Below, in pieces: positions 23,901 to 30,667 of a stretch of 36,878 nucleotides of DNA (position 1 is its first letter; each line of letters opens with the position of its first letter). Position numbers and translations under genes: made by a program. This DNA is from an uncultured Alphaproteobacteria bacterium (GTDB taxonomy: Bacteria > Pseudomonadota > Alphaproteobacteria > Caulobacterales > Parvularculaceae), in NCBI GenBank assembly GCA_937895955.1, contig CALAZI010000110.1, positions 1 through 36,878 on the forward strand, written 5' to 3'. The notes beneath the pieces are model-generated. The model was given only the letters and a program-made list of their open reading frames with translations. It was not told the origin of the DNA and did no database searches.

Positions 23901-24046
23901 GGACCGGGCTTTTCCCGCCGCAGCCCCGCAATCTCATGGGTCAGGGCGTCGATTTGCTCCTGAAGCGCGTTCAGACGGAGCAGGGCGAGAAAACCCATGA
24001 GCGCGCCAACCGCCACGGCGAGCTGAAAAAGGGCGTTTAGGAACAT
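20954..24046 (-). CDS. DUF2339 multi-spanning membrane protein
   Basis: This 1030-residue inner-membrane protein has one N-terminal hydrophobic segment, a short coiled coil (about 20-45), a Pro/Ala-rich linker (about 45-110), and then more than twenty hydrophobic segments of the DUF2339 family. The family's K-N-W-L-I-W-L-G-G-L-A-L-V-L-G-G-x-F-L segment is clear. The C-terminal third holds three similar units starting near residues 595, 720 and 852, each with a P-[ILV]-x-N-x-L-L-x3-Y-L-A-P-A core; the last two also share D-P-Q-P-I-G-G. The function is unknown; a transport or envelope role is only a guess. The ATG at 24046, preceded by GGAAGAG, is preferred to the TTG at 24076. It converges with dksA. 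Confidence 0.88.
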   Translation of the reverse strand: MFLNALFQLAVAVGALMGFLALLRLNALQEQIDALTHEIAGLRREKPGPPPQSAAAPQRQAPAPLSPEASAREIKSPETTPLAPQTAPAPDPKNEPPVETAAAQIAAGPDRIQLFMQSLSKNWLIWLGGLALVLGGAFLLKSAVDAGFFGPPMRIAAALAIGAFVIVAGDRLAKEREATLGDRATPDAWRKSAAPGALAGAGGATIYGAIYAAYGLYEMLPAIIAAALLAAASAGIAAIAMRHRAQGLGVLAFAGAHGAPLLTASGAVLAGPLFLYVFGVTAGGFFVADRMNWRRVAYAAMGGGLAWPFLWSLAAPASDISVYIYLPAFAAFVVYLARRDADRPFTFKNPPGADAQGSPTLSHLTAPALCGTAFVALTLTFGQPDAVEGAVMWTALYGLSVAAARWRRYFSFAPFLIAASIIAATAIDGAVVGDWRWSLFFAALFYAGGGAAMRRAADKALIACAAGLGPTALLAVQYWIGADAPSFALFAGVFVAIAANIVMIADLVKREGGADASPGAISAFVIGASGAGALAATMAFSGMTLSAALAAQAPVLALLWRRFDLPALKYCSAALAVVSSIRLLLLPEVFSYAVGDIPIFNLLLVGYLAPAAAFWFAARTFERGGLGDKARIVQALEGGAIALFSVFVTLEIRHFLNGGDIGAGAFSLTEASLQTLNWLSIAAFMRWRFGEALSAVRRFAEIGLLGAAGAVTLFYSLIYANPAFGYDPQPIGGLPVLNSLLLYYLAPALGFAAAAFASRRSGLKIQSRMLGAASAVVGASWLTLAIRHVFQAPYLAQGEIGLHEGAALASAWTLVAATAGYRFMRPDRVVVIWSFRILLILAAAMIGLIGVIGANPWWGVDPQPIGGPPFINLLAFDYLAPAFGFVAAAWAAGRAGHARIAKAGAYFAALLGLLWLILVVRHLFHAPQLNAGFIGLGESWSYSAAIIIYAAGLLIVGALRRLRLVSVAGFAALMLAAFKVFIFDMGGLEGVWRASAFLGLGATLIGIAVLYQRTAAGKAGRDGLLNSRPS

Positions 24047-24147
24047 GGCTCTTCCCGCTTTGCCGCTCACTCGCAATTGAGCCGGTTAAGAAGGATTGAA
24101 CGGGCGGGTGGGGCCGTCCAGAAGCGGCGCTCACCGGCTTGCAAAGG

Positions 24148-24167
24148 ATATAAAGATATCCTTATAT
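24148..24167. promoter_or_regulatory. Palindromic operator before the homocysteine methyltransferase gene
   Basis: ATATAAAGAT at 24148-24157 and ATCCTTATAT at 24158-24167 form a 20-base palindrome with one mismatch per half, centred on GATATC. A second overlapping inverted repeat, AAGGATAT/ATATCCTT, shares the site. It lies 22 bases before the start codon, a position suited to repression. The form resembles operators of ArsR-family regulators of the methionine cycle in alphaproteobacteria, as I recall them. Confidence 0.65.
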
Positions 24168-24189
24168 GGTCCGGTTAACGGAGCCCGCC

Positions 24190-25278
24190 ATGCCTAGCAA
24201 AGACCCCTTTTCCGGACGCCCTGAGCGTATTGCGGCGCTGAAATCGGCGCTGAAGGACCGCATCCTCGTCCTCGACGGCGCGGCGGGGACGTTCATTCAG
24301 TCCTATTCGCTCGACGAGGCCGGCTATCGCGGCGCGCGCTTCGCCGACTGGACGTCGGACGTGCGCGGCAACAACGATCTCTTGATCCTGTCGCGCCCCG
24401 AAATCGTCAGCGAAATGCATCGCGCCTATCTCGTCGCCGGCGCCGACATGATCGAGACCAACACTTTTTCATCGACGACGATCGCGCAGGCCGATTACGA
24501 GATGGAAGCGCTCGCCTTTGAAATGAATGTCGAGGGGGCGCGGCTTGCGCGCGCGGCGGCGGATGCGGTCGCGGAACCAAGCCACCCGAAATGGGTTGCC
24601 GGCGCCATCGGCCCGACGAACCGCACGGCGTCGATCTCGCCCGACGTCAACGATCCCGGCAAGCGCAATGTCGATTTCGATACGCTCGTCGCTTCCTACG
24701 GCGAAGCCGCGCGCGGCCTTATCGAAGGCGGCGTCGATGCGATTTTGATCGAGACGATTTTCGATACGCTGAACGCCAAGGCGGCGATCTACGCCGTGCG
24801 GTCATTATTCGATGAGCTTGGCTTCGACGTGCCGATCATGCTGTCGGTGACGATCACGGATCAATCGGGCCGCACATTGTCGGGGCAGACGCCCGAAGCC
24901 TTCTGGCATTCCGTGCGTCATGCGAAACCCATTTCCGTCGGCATCAATTGCGCGCTCGGGCCGGATTTGATGCGCCCCTTCGTCGCCGAGCTTTCGCGCG
25001 TCGCCGATTGCGCGCTGTCCGCCTATCCGAACGCCGGCCTGCCGAACGCCTTCGGCGGTTACGATGAAACGCCGTCATCCATGGCGAAGCATCTCGGCGA
25101 ATGGGCGAAATCGGGGCTTCTCAATATTGTCGGCGGCTGCTGCGGCACGACGCCCGATCACATCGCCGCCTTCGCGCGCGCCGTGAAAGGCGTCACGCCG
25201 CGCGAAATTCCGGCGGCGTCCGCCGGTCTGCGCCTGTCCGGGCTGGAGCCGTTTTTCCTAGCGCGCGAAGCGTCGTGA
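24190..25278 (+). CDS. Homocysteine S-methyltransferase (MetH N-terminal module)
   Basis: The 362-residue protein corresponds to the homocysteine-binding barrel of cobalamin-dependent methionine synthase, made here as a separate polypeptide. It begins I-L-V-L-D-G-A-A-G-T-F-I-Q and carries the three zinc ligands Cys254 (I-N-C-A-L-G-P) and Cys317-Cys318 (G-G-C-C-G-T-T). It should bind homocysteine and accept a methyl group from methylcobalamin on a partner MetH subunit. Split methionine synthases of this kind occur in Caulobacter-like bacteria, but the partner usually lies next door; here argE follows instead. The ATG at 24190, preceded by GGAG, is preferred. The palindromic operator upstream suggests regulation by methionine-cycle metabolites. 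Confidence 0.88.
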   Translation: MPSKDPFSGRPERIAALKSALKDRILVLDGAAGTFIQSYSLDEAGYRGARFADWTSDVRGNNDLLILSRPEIVSEMHRAYLVAGADMIETNTFSSTTIAQADYEMEALAFEMNVEGARLARAAADAVAEPSHPKWVAGAIGPTNRTASISPDVNDPGKRNVDFDTLVASYGEAARGLIEGGVDAILIETIFDTLNAKAAIYAVRSLFDELGFDVPIMLSVTITDQSGRTLSGQTPEAFWHSVRHAKPISVGINCALGPDLMRPFVAELSRVADCALSAYPNAGLPNAFGGYDETPSSMAKHLGEWAKSGLLNIVGGCCGTTPDHIAAFARAVKGVTPREIPAASAGLRLSGLEPFFLAREAS

Positions 25279-25333
25279 CAATCGCCTTGCGCTCCGTTAG
25301 CAGCTCAATCTTGCAGCTTGTCGGAGAGTGCGG

Positions 25334-26500
25334 ATGACGAAGGAAACCGGTCTTTCCAGCCAGATCGACTGGCTCGCCCGTCTTGTCGCGCATGACACGA
25401 CATCGTCGAAATCGAATTTGGCGCTCATCGACGATGTCGAGCCCTGGCTGAACGAACATGGGGCTGAAACGCATCGCGTCTGGAACGCCGATCGCACAAA
25501 AGCCAATCTTTACGCCGTTGTCGGGCCGAAGGTTGAAGGCGGCGTCATTCTTTCCGGACACACCGACGTCGTGCCGGTCGCGGGCCAGGACTGGTCGAGC
25601 GATCCCTGGACGCTGACGGAAAGGGACGGAAAGCTTTACGGGCGCGGCACATGCGACATGAAGGCGTTTTCGGCGATCGCGCTGTCGCTGTTGCCCGACA
25701 TGGCGAAAGCGGATTTGAAACGCCCGATCATTTTCGCGCTCTCTTATGACGAGGAAATAGGTCTTCTCGGCGCGCCGCACATGATCGCCGAGATTCGCGA
25801 CCGCTTGCCGCCGCCGTCGGCCGTCATCGTCGGCGAGCCGACCATGATGAAAGTGATCGACGGCCATAAGGGCATTGCGTCGTTCAAAACCAGCGTCGCC
25901 GGCTTTACGACCCATTCAAGCCAGACGGATCGCGGCGTCTCCGCGGTTGAAGTCGCGGCGAAGCTGATCGCCAAGATTTCCGAGATGCGTGAGGCGCGGG
26001 CGCGCGCCGCCGATCCGAAAAGCCCGTTCTCGCCGCCCTATTCGACGATGACCGTCAATGTCGTCAAAGGCGGCACGCAGTTGAACATCATGGCCGGCCA
26101 TTGCGAATTCAACTGGGACTGCCGCGTCATTCCGGGCGACAGCGCGGCGGGCGCGCTTGCAGAATTCAACGATTTCGCGCGCGCGCTTGAAACGGAAATC
26201 CGAAAAAAAGCGCCGCAATGCGGCATCGTCACGGAGCCGATGACCGACGCCCCGCCGCTCGCCCCGACGGAAGACAATCCGGCCGCCGACCTCGCCAAGG
26301 CGATCACCGGGCTCAATTCGACCGACGTCGTTTCCTATTGCGCGGAAGCGGGGCAGTTTCAGGAAGCCGGGTTTTCAACCGTCATTTGCGGCCCCGGATC
26401 GATTGACCAGGCGCATCAGGCGAACGAATATGTGTCGATCGATCAGATTGCGGAAGGCGCCGCGTTCATCCGCAAGCTGATTTCCCGCCTCGAAGTCTGA
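25334..26500 (+). CDS. argE: Acetylornithine deacetylase
   Basis: The 388-residue cytoplasmic enzyme of the M20 metallopeptidase family removes the acetyl group from N-acetylornithine in arginine biosynthesis. Metal-binding motifs are S-G-H-T-D-V-V-P-V, G-R-G-T-C-D-M-K-A-F, the catalytic Y-D-E-E-I-G, and the downstream G-E-P-T-M. The E-G-Y/S-G-H-x-D-V-x-P-V-x-G-Q-x-W pattern and the overall length favour ArgE over DapE or carboxypeptidase relatives, but the substrate rests on family resemblance. The ATG at 25334 follows a GGAGAG site. It lies 55 bases after the methyltransferase gene, and the MAPEG gene follows within 20 bases, so an operon is likely. Confidence 0.9.
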   Translation: MTKETGLSSQIDWLARLVAHDTTSSKSNLALIDDVEPWLNEHGAETHRVWNADRTKANLYAVVGPKVEGGVILSGHTDVVPVAGQDWSSDPWTLTERDGKLYGRGTCDMKAFSAIALSLLPDMAKADLKRPIIFALSYDEEIGLLGAPHMIAEIRDRLPPPSAVIVGEPTMMKVIDGHKGIASFKTSVAGFTTHSSQTDRGVSAVEVAAKLIAKISEMREARARAADPKSPFSPPYSTMTVNVVKGGTQLNIMAGHCEFNWDCRVIPGDSAAGALAEFNDFARALETEIRKKAPQCGIVTEPMTDAPPLAPTEDNPAADLAKAITGLNSTDVVSYCAEAGQFQEAGFSTVICGPGSIDQAHQANEYVSIDQIAEGAAFIRKLISRLEV

Positions 26501-26519
26501 CCTTCATCGGAGATAAATC

Positions 26520-26912
26520 ATGTTGCCAACACAGGCGGCCGCCCTCTGGATCGGCCTCAACATCCTGTTCCTGATTTTCATCAGCGCCCGCGTCGGCGCG
26601 GCGCGCACGAAGACCAAAACGAATCTCGGCGACGGCGGCGGCAACGAGATCATGGTCAAGGCGATCAGGACGCAGGGCAATTACATCGAATACGCTCCCG
26701 CCGCCTTGCTCGGCCTCTACGCGCTCGCGCAATTGGGTTTGGCCGCAGTCTGGATTCATCTGCTCGGCGCCGTATTCCTCTTTGCACGGATTTCCCACCT
26801 TCTCGGTCTCGGCATGGACGTCTGGCCGAAAGGGCGATTTGTCGGGACGCTGCTGACCATGTTGACGCTGCTTGCGGCCGCGCTGCTGCTGATCTGGAAA
26901 GCGCTTAGCTAA
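26520..26912 (+). CDS. MAPEG family membrane protein
   Basis: The 130-residue protein has four hydrophobic segments and the MAPEG pattern R-T-Q-G-N-Y-I-E-Y-A-P-A-A-L-L at about residues 50-64, with R-x-S-H-L-L-G near 95. MAPEG proteins are membrane-associated enzymes of glutathione or eicosanoid metabolism in eukaryotes; the bacterial ones are mostly uncharacterised. A GGAG site precedes the ATG by seven bases. It begins 20 bases after argE and is probably co-transcribed with it. Confidence 0.9.
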   Translation: MLPTQAAALWIGLNILFLIFISARVGAARTKTKTNLGDGGGNEIMVKAIRTQGNYIEYAPAALLGLYALAQLGLAAVWIHLLGAVFLFARISHLLGLGMDVWPKGRFVGTLLTMLTLLAAALLLIWKALS

Positions 26913-26977
26913 TTCTTTACCGGCGTTAAGAATGTTTGCCGAATTGGCGACCTTCGGCGTTAAAATTCTTTACGGCG
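26911..26977. repeat. Repeated A+T-rich motif in the intergenic gap
   Basis: AATTCTTTACCGGCG at 26911-26925 recurs as AATTCTTTACGGCG at 26964-26977. A CGGCGTTAA-R-A element also occurs twice, at 26921-26931 and 26955-26965. The gap of 126 bases before the methyltransferase gene is the only A+T-rich stretch nearby and probably holds its promoter. The repeats could be binding sites or a small duplication. Confidence 0.5.
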
Positions 26978-26983
26978 AATTTA

Positions 26984-27031
26984 CCCTGACCTGACAGCGT
27001 AACGCGCAAGGAAATCGCGCAAAGGTCAGGG
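26984..27031 (+). promoter_or_regulatory. Inverted repeat in the leader of the methyltransferase gene
   Basis: CCCTGACCT at 26984-26992 pairs perfectly with AGGTCAGGG at 27023-27031, leaving a 30-base loop. The right arm lies 7 bases before the GTG start at 27039 and contains the only ribosome-binding-site-like purines apart from GGA at 27034-27036. If transcribed, the stem would mask the translation start. It could instead be an operator. Confidence 0.45.
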
Positions 27032-27038
27032 ACGGAAA

Positions 27039-28406
27039 GTGAAACGGATCACTCATTGTCGGGCGTGCGGGTCGGCCGCGTTGTCGCCGGCGTTTACGCT
27101 TGATGAAGCGGAGATCAATCCGGGCAGGAAGGGCGTCATCGGCCGCGCGAAAGCGTCAGCGGTCGAATTCGTCATCTGCGATCCGTCAAAAGACGTTCAC
27201 GCCTGCGGTCTTGTGCAAAACGCCCATTCGATCGCGTCATCGCCGCGCCGCGCCGCGCCTTCCGGCGCGTTTCGCACCGTCCGCTCAAGCCTCAGATCGC
27301 TGGCGACTGAAGGTCTTGAACTTATTTCCGGCCGCGATTGCGCCGCGCTCGACATCGGCTGTTCGGACGGCACGCTCTTGTCGTTTTATCCGCGCTGGGT
27401 CGACCGCTTCGGCGTCGATCCGTCCGAAGACGTCGACCAGATCGGCGATTGGGCGTGGTCGGCGAAAGCCGCTTTTCCTTCCGCCGATCTAGATCGCGCT
27501 TTCGCCGGCAAGAAATTCGACCTGATCACGGCATCCTCCGTCCTTGAAGAGGTTGAGGAGCCGCGCGCCTTTTTCGCGCGCATCAAGGCGTTGTTGATGG
27601 ATGACGGCGTATTGGCGCTTGAAACGCGCTGTCTTTCCATGGTGCTGACGCGCACGGCGGCGGACGCCTTTATCGGCGGCGTCGCGGCGGTTTATTCGAT
27701 TGGCGTTCTTGAGCGCATTCTGCGCGATTGCGACTTGAAGATTTTCCGCGGCGCGTTGACCGAGAAAGAGGGCGGTTCGATTCGCCTCTTCATCACCCAT
27801 GCGGAATCCTCCGATTATGATTTCGATCCCTGGTATGAGCGTCTTGCGCAATTATGGGATGAGGAAAACGCGCTTTCCCTGCGCGGGCGCGCGCCCTACC
27901 AGGCGTTTGAACACCGCGCGAACGAAGCGAAGGCCGCTTTTCGCGCCATGATGGCCGATATCGCCGCGCGCGGCGAGCATGCGCATCTCTTCGGCGCCGA
28001 TGCGAGCGCGCAGATGATCCTCGCCTGGGCCGGCAAGCATGCGGGCGCAATCGAGGCGGCGATCGCCGTCGGCGATATCGAGGAAGGCGCGCGGCTCGCG
28101 CCCGGCGGTCCGGCATTGATCGCCGAAACGGAATCGCGCGCGGTCGAGCCCGACTATCTCATCGGACGGCCTTCGCTGAAGCGCGAAATCCTTGAGCGCT
28201 GGCGCGATCCGATCCTGCGCGGCGCGAAAGTCGTTTTCGCAACGCCTTCTCCTCATGTCGTGCACGCCGGCAATTACGCCGCTGAGTTCGGCAAGTCGCT
28301 TTCCGGCGCTGACGGCGCGGGCGGCGCGGATAATCTCCGCGCCATATTGAGCGCCGCCGGAGGATTGCGTCTCGTCGTCGATCGCGACGGGCGCAAGAGC
28401 GCCTAG
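27039..28406 (+). CDS. Class I SAM-dependent methyltransferase with zinc-binding N-terminus (sugar C-methyltransferase-like)
   Basis: The 455-residue protein resembles three-domain C-methyltransferases that act on nucleotide sugars. An N-terminal zinc-binding region starts C-R-A-C-G; its second half, expected as another Cys pair, is partly visible as C-D-P-S and H-A-C-G-L-V-Q-N. A SAM-binding Rossmann domain follows (about 100-230) with A-L-D-I-G-C-S-D-G-T-L-L and S-S-V-L-E-E-V-E-E-P. The C-terminal domain (about 280-450) has the H-L-F-G-A-D-A-S-A-Q segment of the family. The product sugar cannot be inferred. The start is GTG, with an inverted repeat in the leader. Its last four bases overlap the convergent phosphatase gene. 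Confidence 0.8.
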   Translation: MKRITHCRACGSAALSPAFTLDEAEINPGRKGVIGRAKASAVEFVICDPSKDVHACGLVQNAHSIASSPRRAAPSGAFRTVRSSLRSLATEGLELISGRDCAALDIGCSDGTLLSFYPRWVDRFGVDPSEDVDQIGDWAWSAKAAFPSADLDRAFAGKKFDLITASSVLEEVEEPRAFFARIKALLMDDGVLALETRCLSMVLTRTAADAFIGGVAAVYSIGVLERILRDCDLKIFRGALTEKEGGSIRLFITHAESSDYDFDPWYERLAQLWDEENALSLRGRAPYQAFEHRANEAKAAFRAMMADIAARGEHAHLFGADASAQMILAWAGKHAGAIEAAIAVGDIEEGARLAPGGPALIAETESRAVEPDYLIGRPSLKREILERWRDPILRGAKVVFATPSPHVVHAGNYAAEFGKSLSGADGAGGADNLRAILSAAGGLRLVVDRDGRKSA

Positions 28407-29146
28407 AACTTTCCCGTCGAAAGAAACCGCCGCGTCGTTCCTTCAAGAGCGACGGCGGTGAGAGCGTCCGACCAAACGGCGCCCGTGTCGACATCGATCC
28501 GCCAGCCGGCGTCGAGCGGTTTTTTCACCGGGTGATGGCCGTGCACGACGATTTTGTCGGGACGTTCCTCGGCGCGCGCGTTGTGGAACGCCTTGCGAAT
28601 CCACAGGCAATCTTCTTCGGTTTGCGCGTCGATGGCGACGCCCGGTTTGAAACCGGCATGGACGAAGGCGTAGTCGCCGAGCACTTCAAACAGCGTCAGC
28701 CCGCGCAGGAATGCGGCGTGCGCCGGCGGCAGGCGGCTCGACAATTCCCGCGCCAGATCGTCGGGGCGTTTCGTCCAGATGTCGGCGACGCCGTAACTTT
28801 CAAGCGTCTTGTCGCCGCCCCAATGCAGCCATTCCTCGTTGAGGTCCGGCCGCTCCAGAAAGTCGAGCATCGCCTGCTCGTGGTTTCCCTTAAGAAAGAT
28901 CGTCTCCGGGCGCTCGCTCCCGACCGTCAGCAACCCATCGATCACGCCTTTTGAATCGGGACCGCGATCGACGTAATCGCCGAGAAAAACCAGCCGCATC
29001 GGCGCGCCCGCCGCGTCGAGATCGATGATTGACAGAAGCGACTGAAGCAGCCCCGCGCAGCCGTGGATGTCCCCGATCGCATAGAGCCGGACGCCGTCCG
29101 GCGCCCTGGCCTTCGGCGCGCCGCCCCCGAAAAGTTTATTGAGCAT
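28403..29146 (-). CDS. Metallophosphoesterase, PPP-type protein phosphatase
   Basis: The 247-residue cytoplasmic protein carries the complete PPP-family metal-binding series: G-D-I-H-G-C near residue 26, G-D-Y-V-D-R-G near 57, G-N-H-E near 88, and later H-A-G and H-G-H-H. These motifs bind two metal ions and hydrolyse phosphate esters; bacterial members act as Ser/Thr phosphatases or diadenosine tetraphosphate hydrolases. It is convergent with the methyltransferase and divergent from galE. Its ATG at 29146 has only a weak upstream GGA. Confidence 0.92.
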   Translation of the reverse strand: MLNKLFGGGAPKARAPDGVRLYAIGDIHGCAGLLQSLLSIIDLDAAGAPMRLVFLGDYVDRGPDSKGVIDGLLTVGSERPETIFLKGNHEQAMLDFLERPDLNEEWLHWGGDKTLESYGVADIWTKRPDDLARELSSRLPPAHAAFLRGLTLFEVLGDYAFVHAGFKPGVAIDAQTEEDCLWIRKAFHNARAEERPDKIVVHGHHPVKKPLDAGWRIDVDTGAVWSDALTAVALEGTTRRFLSTGKF

Positions 29147-29261
29147 CAGTTCAATCCGCGCCGCGATTCAGCCTATACTACCGATCCTCAAGGATGATTG
29201 GCAAACAGCCGATCGAGAGAGACGGTTCAATGGCGCAAACGTTAATTCCGGGAGAGGCGGT

Positions 29262-30260
29262 TTGACGATCCTCGTCACCGGCGGCGCCGGCTATGTCGGC
29301 GCCCATATGCTGCTGGCGCTCGCGCAAGCGGGCGAGGCCGCCTATGCGCTTGACGATCTGTCGAGCGGCGCGCGCTGGATGGCGCCGGACCCGAAATTGC
29401 TGATCGTCGCGGATGTCGGCGACCGCGAGCTCGTCATGCGGCTTCTCCGTGATCGCAAGATCAAGGAGGTCGTTCATTTCGCCGGTTCGACGCTGGTGCC
29501 GGAGTCGCTGCAAAAGCCGCTCCATTATTACTGGAACAACACGGCGAAAACGGTCGCCCTGCTTGAAGCCTCAGTCGCCTGCGGCGTCGAGCGCTTCATT
29601 TTCTCCTCGACCGCCGCCGTCTACGGAACGCCGGACCAGTCGCCGGTGAATGAAAATTCCGCGATCCATTCGATCTCTCCCTATGGCGCGTCCATGGCGA
29701 TGAGCGAGCGCATCGTCGAAGATGCGGCGAAGGCGCACGGTTTCGGTTACGCGATCCTGCGGTATTTCAACGTCGCCGGCGCCGATCCGAAAGGGAGAGC
29801 CGGCCAGATCGGCAAGCCGACGCACCTCATCCGCGTCGCGGCGCAGATCGCCGTCGGCGCGCGCAAGGAAAAGCTGCAAATCTACGGCGCCGATTATGCG
29901 ACGCCGGACGGAACGGCGATCCGCGATTACGTGCATGTGTCGGATCTCGCCGACGCCCACCTCGCCGCGCTGGCGCGGCTGCGCCGCGGCGGGTCATCCG
30001 AAATCATGAATGTCGGCTACGGCCGCGGCTATTCCGTCTATGAGGTGGTCGAGGCGTTCGAGCGCGTCGCCGGCAAGAAAGTGCCCTATGAAATCGGGCC
30101 GCGCAGGCCCGGCGATCCCGCGCAATTGATCGCCGATACGGCGGCGATCCGCACGGAGCTTGACTGGCGCCCGCGCTATGACGAAATCGACTTCATCGTG
30201 AAGACAGCCATCGACTGGGAAAAAATCCTCATTGCGCGACCGAAAGAGCCCGCCGCATGA
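29262..30260 (+). CDS. galE: UDP-glucose 4-epimerase-like SDR with altered YxxxK motif
   Basis: The 332-residue enzyme of the extended short-chain dehydrogenase family would interconvert UDP-glucose and UDP-galactose with bound NAD. The dinucleotide motif is G-G-A-G-Y-V-G (residues 7-13). S-S-T-A-A-V-Y-G, N-V-A-G-A and the C-terminal R-R-P-G-D-P follow GalE. The catalytic Tyr141 is present, but the Lys expected four residues later is Met145 (Y-G-A-S-M). I chose the TTG at 29262 because GGGAGAGG lies just before it and the family begins here; upstream codons of the longer frame look non-coding. The stop overlaps the vanZ-like start by four bases. Confidence 0.85.
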   Translation: MTILVTGGAGYVGAHMLLALAQAGEAAYALDDLSSGARWMAPDPKLLIVADVGDRELVMRLLRDRKIKEVVHFAGSTLVPESLQKPLHYYWNNTAKTVALLEASVACGVERFIFSSTAAVYGTPDQSPVNENSAIHSISPYGASMAMSERIVEDAAKAHGFGYAILRYFNVAGADPKGRAGQIGKPTHLIRVAAQIAVGARKEKLQIYGADYATPDGTAIRDYVHVSDLADAHLAALARLRRGGSSEIMNVGYGRGYSVYEVVEAFERVAGKKVPYEIGPRRPGDPAQLIADTAAIRTELDWRPRYDEIDFIVKTAIDWEKILIARPKEPAA

Positions 30261-30667
30261 CGCTTCGACTTTTCTGGCGCGGCGCATTCGTTCTTCTTTT
30301 CGCGCTTGTCACCTGGCTGACGCTGACGCCCAATCCCGAAGAGACAAAGCCGAGCCTCGCGATTGCGCGGTTCATCGCGGAAATCCTTTTTCATGACGAA
30401 CGCTTCAGCGACAAGGTCGCGCATTTCCTCGCCTACGCCGCGCTTGGCGGATCGGCCGTCTTCGCCGGGCTGACGCTCGGCGGCCGGCGCCTTTTCGTCA
30501 TCGCCGCGCTCGCGCTTTACGGCGCATCGCTTGAATTCCTGCAAGGCGTCGGCGGCGTCAGGGCGGCGGAATTCGGCGATGCGGTCGCGAACGCGCTCGG
30601 CGCCGTGTTCGCCTTTCCGGCGGCGCTCGCCCTTGAGCGGCTTGCCGCCAAATCGGCCGCTTCATGA
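30257..30667 (+). CDS. VanZ family membrane protein
   Basis: The 136-residue protein has four hydrophobic segments and the VanZ-like pattern: an N-terminal helix followed by L-T-P-N-P, then D-K-V-A-H-F-L-A-Y-A-A-L-G and a C-terminal G-D-A-V-A-N-A-L-G helix. VanZ-like proteins are small membrane proteins of largely unknown function; the name comes from a teicoplanin-resistance gene, and no resistance is implied here. Its start overlaps the galE stop and its stop overlaps the kdsB-like start, four bases each, so the three genes are translationally coupled. Confidence 0.88.
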   Translation: MTLRLFWRGAFVLLFALVTWLTLTPNPEETKPSLAIARFIAEILFHDERFSDKVAHFLAYAALGGSAVFAGLTLGGRRLFVIAALALYGASLEFLQGVGGVRAAEFGDAVANALGAVFAFPAALALERLAAKSAAS

